From NCBI GenBank assembly GCA_963520725.1, contig CAUQSG010000064.1, positions 1 to 9,060 of the forward strand: a stretch of 9,060 nt of DNA, written 5' to 3'. Below the pieces are notes generated by a model that worked only from the letters and a program-made list of their open reading frames with translations, had not been told where the DNA came from and made no database searches. This stretch comes from JABCPE02 sp963520725. GTDB taxonomy: Bacteria; Bacteroidota; Bacteroidia; Flavobacteriales; Weeksellaceae. Made by a program: the position numbers and the translations under genes. Within the stretch, counting starts at the first letter, position 1, and each line of letters begins with the position of its first letter. Shown piece after piece: positions 5,808 through 9,060 of the stretch.

Positions 5808-6434
5808 TATACTTACCTTGTTTTTCTTGTTTTTAAGGAATTCCCAAGCGATGGCGCTCATCGTGTTCCCTGTGGTAAACACATCATCTATCAATAGAAT
5901 ATGTTGATTTTCAATTTCTTTCGTGACAGAAAAATCATATTTAGTTTCTTCTCTGTGGGATTTGTCTTTTTGAGCTTGGGCTTTGCTGTGGCTATTTCTT
6001 TTAAGTAAATTATGGTCAAACGGAATCCCATATTCAGAGGACAAAACCTCCGTAAAAAGATGTAACTGATTGTATCCCCGCTCTTTAAGTTTCTTTGGGT
6101 GAAGCGGAACGCTGACCAACAAATCTGGCTTTTCTCCTTTAAAACTAAGATTTTCCACTACCCATTTGGCTAAAATTCCGCCAATTTTTTCCTGATTTCG
6201 GTATTTCAGCTGGTGGATGAGTTCCCGAGAAAGTCCCTTTTTATCAAAATACATAAGAGCATAAGCCGCTTCCAAAGGAAACAGGCTTTCTGCCTTTCTT
6301 TTCAGAAGATTTTCTCCAAAATCCCAATGCGTGAAATGTATTTTATCCAAACATTTCACGCAGACAATTTCATCTTTGGGAATGATATTATCACACTCTA
6401 AACAACGATTTGGGAATAATACATCCAAAAACAT
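5784..6434 (-). CDS. comF: ComF-family phosphoribosyltransferase-like protein
   Basis: The 216-residue product belongs to the ComF/GntX family: an N-terminal zinc-finger-like part with Cys11, Cys14, Cys25 and Cys28, then a type I phosphoribosyltransferase domain. Visible motifs are LIHQLKYRNQ (72-81), VSVPLHPKKLKERGYNQ (107-123), AQAQKDKSHREE (152-163) and the PRPP-binding loop ILLIDDVFTTGNTM (179-192). In naturally competent bacteria ComF is needed for DNA uptake and acts in the cytosol together with the ComFA helicase and DprA; its role in Bacteroidota is less clear. It starts 6 bp after the namZ stop, so the two genes form an operon, and it ends convergently inside the mutY 3' end. Length is normal for the family. 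Confidence 0.93.
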   Translation of the reverse strand: MFLDVLFPNRCLECDNIIPKDEIVCVKCLDKIHFTHWDFGENLLKRKAESLFPLEAAYALMYFDKKGLSRELIHQLKYRNQEKIGGILAKWVVENLSFKGEKPDLLVSVPLHPKKLKERGYNQLHLFTEVLSSEYGIPFDHNLLKRNSHSKAQAQKDKSHREETKYDFSVTKEIENQHILLIDDVFTTGNTMSAIAWEFLKNKKNKVSILVMAVEI

Positions 6435-6440
6435 CCGCTC

Positions 6441-7667
6441 CTAATCTTGATACACTACATATTTAGTTCTTATCTTTTCAAAATCAGAAAGTCCTTTCTG
6501 CCATGTTTGTCGGATTTCTGCTTCGGATTTCCCTGCTATTATCTGTTTTCTGAGTTCATCCGTTCCTGCCAAGGTATCAAACCAATATTTGCCCTTTGCA
6601 TCTTTTAGGAAAAACGATTTTTGTGGATTTTTATAGTTTTTATAAGCCTTTATCACCCATTCCAAACTAAGCTCGCGCAGGTCTTTGTCATAGTTTCTCA
6701 AATCCTCTCCATAGCACAGCTGACCATTTAAGAACGGATTTTTAGAACCAAAACTTGGTTTCGGAGTGAATTCATATTTCATATTCTTAATCCAAGGCGA
6801 ACCGTAGATTTGGAAAGGAATATCTGTCCCACGCCCTACGGAAACTTCGGCTCCTTCGAAGAAGCACAAACTTGGATAAAGATTTATCGCTTTGTCATTC
6901 GGCAGGTTAGGCGACGGCTTTTCTAAAAGTGGATAGCGGTTTTTCTTGTGATAGCCTTTCATTTTTATAAGCGTGTATTTCGCCTGAACTTTATTTTTAA
7001 GCCATTTTTCGCCGTTTACCATTTTTCCATACTCTCCTATGGTAAGTCCGTAGACCACAGGCATTGGATGAAGCCCCACAAAAGAAGTCCATTCTTTTCT
7101 CAACACTGGCCCGTCTGTATAGCCGTCATGCGGATTGGGTCTATCCAAAACGATGATTTCCACGCCGTTTTCTGCTCCTGCTTCCATTACATAGGCAAGT
7201 GTAGATATATAGGTATAAAACCTAACTCCCACATCCTGAATATCAAACAAAATAACATCCAAATCCTTCATATGGGCGGGTGTAGGTTTTTTGGTATTTG
7301 CGTAAAGCGAAACTATCGGAATGCCTGTCTTGGTATCCACTCCATTTTTCACCACTTCCCCAGCATCTGCCACTCCACGGAAGCCGTGTTCAGGAGCAAA
7401 AACCCTTTTTACGGCTACTCCATTTTCTTTCAGAAAATCTACGATGCTTTGTTTTTTCTTATTAATAGTCACCAGCCCTGTCTGATTGGTTACCACTCCC
7501 ACGGATTTCCCTTTCAGCAGCGGCAGGTATTTTTCTGGCTGGTCTGCGCCTGTTACAAACTCCTCATTTTCTGAGTTTTTAGATTTTTGTGCATTAAAAA
7601 ATTGATTATTTACAAAAAGCATTAGTATAATCAATACAAAATTTTTACTTTTGGCTCTTAAATTCAT
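6441..7667 (-). CDS. namZ: Exo-beta-N-acetylmuramidase, NamZ/DUF1343 (GH171) family, secreted
   Basis: This 408-residue protein belongs to the DUF1343 family, now known through Bacillus subtilis NamZ (YbbC) as exo-beta-N-acetylmuramidases of family GH171 that release terminal MurNAc from peptidoglycan fragments. Residues 1-26 form a signal peptide (basic start, hydrophobic 9-19, likely cleavage after FNA before Gln27) with no lipobox, so the enzyme is probably periplasmic. Family motifs are VVTNQTGL (58-65), FAPEHGFRG (90-98) with the conserved Glu93 that I take as the best catalytic candidate, FDIQDVGVRFYTY (141-153), VLDRPNP (173-179), GLHPMPVVYGLTIGE (198-212) and EGAEVSVGRGTDIPFQ (271-286). 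It starts 4 bp from the divergent permease gene and is followed after 6 bp by comF. A role in cell-wall turnover and MurNAc recycling is inferred from the family. Confidence 0.93.
   Translation of the reverse strand: MNLRAKSKNFVLIILMLFVNNQFFNAQKSKNSENEEFVTGADQPEKYLPLLKGKSVGVVTNQTGLVTINKKKQSIVDFLKENGVAVKRVFAPEHGFRGVADAGEVVKNGVDTKTGIPIVSLYANTKKPTPAHMKDLDVILFDIQDVGVRFYTYISTLAYVMEAGAENGVEIIVLDRPNPHDGYTDGPVLRKEWTSFVGLHPMPVVYGLTIGEYGKMVNGEKWLKNKVQAKYTLIKMKGYHKKNRYPLLEKPSPNLPNDKAINLYPSLCFFEGAEVSVGRGTDIPFQIYGSPWIKNMKYEFTPKPSFGSKNPFLNGQLCYGEDLRNYDKDLRELSLEWVIKAYKNYKNPQKSFFLKDAKGKYWFDTLAGTDELRKQIIAGKSEAEIRQTWQKGLSDFEKIRTKYVVYQD
7646..7653 (+). promoter_or_regulatory. Candidate -7 promoter element for the permease gene
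   Basis: TACTTTTG fits TAnnTTTG and ends 18 nt before the TTG start at 7672, the same spacing as for the lipoprotein gene. It lies inside the first codons of namZ on the other strand. It also argues against the upstream in-frame TTG at 7651, which is part of the box. No clear -33 TTG is present. Confidence 0.5.
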
Positions 7668-7671
7668 TATT

Positions 7672-8901
7672 TTGAGGTTTCCTATTTATTTTTCTAAAAA
7701 AATTGCGTTCTCCAAAGATAATAAAAATAATCTTTCACGCATAATAATTTTCATCGGAAGGCTGTCCGTTGCCCTAGGGATAGTAGTTTCACTGATTACC
7801 ATATCCACAGGACTTGGCTCTAAAAAAGCCATCAAAAACAAGATGGGCGATTTCAGCGGACACATTTCTATAAAATCCATGAAATCAAACGCTTCCTATA
7901 ATTCTTCGGTTTTAGACCAAGAAAGTTTTGATATAAAGGAACTAAAAAAAATACCCGAAGTAGAAACGGCACAATCCTACGCCTCTCTCAGCGGAATCCT
8001 CAGAACCAAAGAGAATTTTGCTGGAATTATTCTAAAAGGCGTGGGCAAGGATTTTGACAAAAATCGTTTCCAAAAATTCATCACCTCGGGCGAAGTTCCT
8101 GATTATACAGAAAAAGGATACAATAATGACATCATGCTTTCTGAGCAAATCGCCAAAGGACTGCACCTGAAAGTAAATGACAGCATCACAGCCGTTTTCT
8201 CCAAAGAAGACCAAAAACCGATTTATAGAAAATTCGTAGTAAAAGGCATCTACAATACTGATATCAAACTCATCGATGAGTTATTCGTCATCGGCGATAT
8301 CAACCATGTCCGTAAAATCCAGAATATGGGAAAAACCGACATTGGCGGTGTGGATATTTTCCTAAAAGATTTTGATAAAACAGATGCTGTTTTCCCACAA
8401 GTAGAAAAAATCATCGGCTACAAAAACTACACCGAAAAAACTACTGACAAATACCCGCAAATCCTGCAATGGATAGAGATTTTTGATACAAATATCTCTG
8501 TAATTCTAGGCATTATGCTGGTAGTAGTGGTTATCAACATCATCATGGTGCTGCTGATTCTGATTATTGAAAGAACCAACTCCATCGGTGTGCTGAAAAC
8601 TCTAGGTGCAAACAACAACCAAATTCGTGCGATATTCATCAACTACACGCTGCTCATCATCATCCCTGGGCTGATTGTAGGAAATCTTATCGGCATAGGT
8701 TTGCTATTGATACAGAAATATTTTGGTATCATTAAACTCAACCCAAAAGAATACTACATCAGCACCGTGCCAGTGGATTTGAATTTAGGCTACATCCTTG
8801 CTCTTTCGCTGGGAATATTGGTAGTTTCGGCCATATCGCTAATAGTACCGAGCTACCTCATCAGTAGAATTTCTCCTGCGAAAGTAGTGAAATACAATTA
8901 A
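7672..8901 (+). CDS. ABC transporter permease, FtsX/LolC-LolE/MacB type
   Basis: The 409-residue inner-membrane protein has the four-helix FtsX-type layout: a cytoplasmic start (FPIYFSKKIAFSKD), TM1 (about 24-47), a large periplasmic MacB-like domain (about 48-273), TM2 (about 275-299), a cytoplasmic coupling stretch with ERTNSIGVLKTLGANNNQI (300-318), TM3 (about 321-350) and TM4 (about 373-395), ending in the typical ISRISPAKVVKYN. LolC/E proteins extract lipoproteins from the inner membrane with the LolD ATPase; related permeases export other molecules, so the substrate is open. No ATPase gene is in the window. I chose TTG 7672 as start because homologues begin with a short 'M-x-F-P-x-Y' segment, no ATG is available near it, and a -7 box lies 18 nt upstream. 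The start is 4 bp from that of divergent namZ. Confidence 0.9.
   Translation: MRFPIYFSKKIAFSKDNKNNLSRIIIFIGRLSVALGIVVSLITISTGLGSKKAIKNKMGDFSGHISIKSMKSNASYNSSVLDQESFDIKELKKIPEVETAQSYASLSGILRTKENFAGIILKGVGKDFDKNRFQKFITSGEVPDYTEKGYNNDIMLSEQIAKGLHLKVNDSITAVFSKEDQKPIYRKFVVKGIYNTDIKLIDELFVIGDINHVRKIQNMGKTDIGGVDIFLKDFDKTDAVFPQVEKIIGYKNYTEKTTDKYPQILQWIEIFDTNISVILGIMLVVVVINIIMVLLILIIERTNSIGVLKTLGANNNQIRAIFINYTLLIIIPGLIVGNLIGIGLLLIQKYFGIIKLNPKEYYISTVPVDLNLGYILALSLGILVVSAISLIVPSYLISRISPAKVVKYN
7713..7720 (-). promoter_or_regulatory. Candidate -7 promoter element for namZ
   Basis: On the minus strand this reads TATCTTTG, a TAnnTTTG match ending 45 nt before the namZ ATG (7667). It lies inside the first codons of the permease gene. 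No TTG -33 element is seen at the usual spacing, so the support is modest. Confidence 0.35.
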
Positions 8902-8933
8902 TCAGCCATTTATAACCGGTTGATACGCCTTTA

Positions 8934-9060
8934 CTATTTAGAGGCAATCGTTCTCAGTGCCTTTTTTACAATATACTTGGTTTCCTTGGTAGGACTTTCG
9001 CGCTGCCAACGCTCACAAAGAGCTGTTACGAAATCAGGGCGGGTTTTGCTGGCATCATTC
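8934..9060 (-). CDS. C-terminal end of a probable DNA alkylation repair (HEAT-repeat, AlkC/AlkD-like) protein, cut by window edge
   Basis: An open frame on the minus strand enters from the right edge and gives 41 residues before TAG at 8936-8934. It contains SKTRPDFVTALCERWQ and KYIVKKALRTIASK. The pattern of a helix ending in 'ER-W', a short polar turn and 'T-x-YIVKKALRT' resembles the last HEAT-like repeat of DNA alkylation repair proteins (AlkC/AlkD families), which remove alkylated bases by glycosylase action. With only the tail visible this is a tentative assignment. The gene is convergent with the permease gene, with 32 bp between stops and no strong terminator seen. Confidence 0.55.
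   Translation of the reverse strand, partial: NDASKTRPDFVTALCERWQRESPTKETKYIVKKALRTIASK

Noticed and set aside
6948..7574. Long plus-strand ORF (208 codons) antisense to namZ
   Set aside because: Rich in His, Phe, Cys and Ile with no family pattern; namZ on the other strand has clear conserved motifs throughout.
7651..7671. Permease start at TTG 7651
   Set aside because: This TTG lies in the TACTTTTG box and would overlap the namZ start; homologues begin closer to FPIYFSKK.
8901..8924. Possible terminator hairpin after the permease (AUCAGCC pairing with GGUUGAU)
   Set aside because: Only 7 bp with one G-U pair, a 10-nt loop, and no U-tract behind it.
1..9060. CRISPR arrays, tRNA or rRNA genes, insertion sequences, phage or defence genes
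   Set aside because: No repeated spacers, no cloverleaf-type or rRNA sequence, no transposase-like ORF and no terminal inverted repeats seen; the gene content is core-type.

Overview
The window looks like a piece of chromosome from a member of the Bacteroidota, most likely the order Flavobacteriales and probably close to the Chryseobacterium/Riemerella group. The reasons are: low GC; A-rich leaders without clear Shine-Dalgarno sequences; several upstream boxes matching the Bacteroidota -7 promoter element TAnnTTTG; a lipoprotein with an acidic patch after the lipobox cysteine; an HU protein of the 'GRNISKNT' type; and a 30-residue AURKAIP1/COX24-type basic protein encoded between HU and RNase G. 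This placement rests on recalled family features, not on a database search.

Layout. Positions 1-1386 (minus) hold lpxK (lipid A 4'-kinase) followed by an overlapping purine nucleoside phosphorylase gene that runs off the left edge. A short divergent promoter region (1387-1467) separates them from a plus-strand gene for an unrecognised lipoprotein (1468-2562). A perfect inverted repeat at 2581-2610 serves as a shared terminator between the lipoprotein gene and the convergent RNase E/G gene. On the minus strand, reading right to left, come HU (4715-4425), the 30-codon basic protein (4382-4290) and RNase G (4177-2615), a nucleic-acid and ribosome maturation cluster. Divergent from HU is mutY (4761-5807, TTG start), whose 3' end overlaps the convergent comF gene by 24 bp. 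comF sits 6 bp downstream of a namZ-type (DUF1343) muramidase gene (7667-6441, minus). A LolC/E-type FtsX-family permease (7672-8901, plus, TTG start) begins only 4 bp from the namZ start. The right edge carries the C-terminal end of a probable DNA alkylation repair (HEAT-repeat) protein on the minus strand.

How the genes work together. This is mostly housekeeping: outer-membrane lipid A synthesis (LpxK), purine salvage, RNA processing (RNase G), nucleoid structure (HU), oxidative DNA damage repair (MutY), cell-wall recycling (NamZ), lipoprotein or macrolide-type ABC export (permease) and possibly alkylation repair. No mobile elements, CRISPR arrays, tRNA or rRNA genes, or defence islands are visible, and no stretch over 300 bases lacks a gene. 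The points of most interest are the tiny ribosomal-type gene, the very tight divergent promoter pairs, two TTG starts, the unknown lipoprotein, and clade-type substitutions in HU and RNase G. I see no convincing new multi-gene system.
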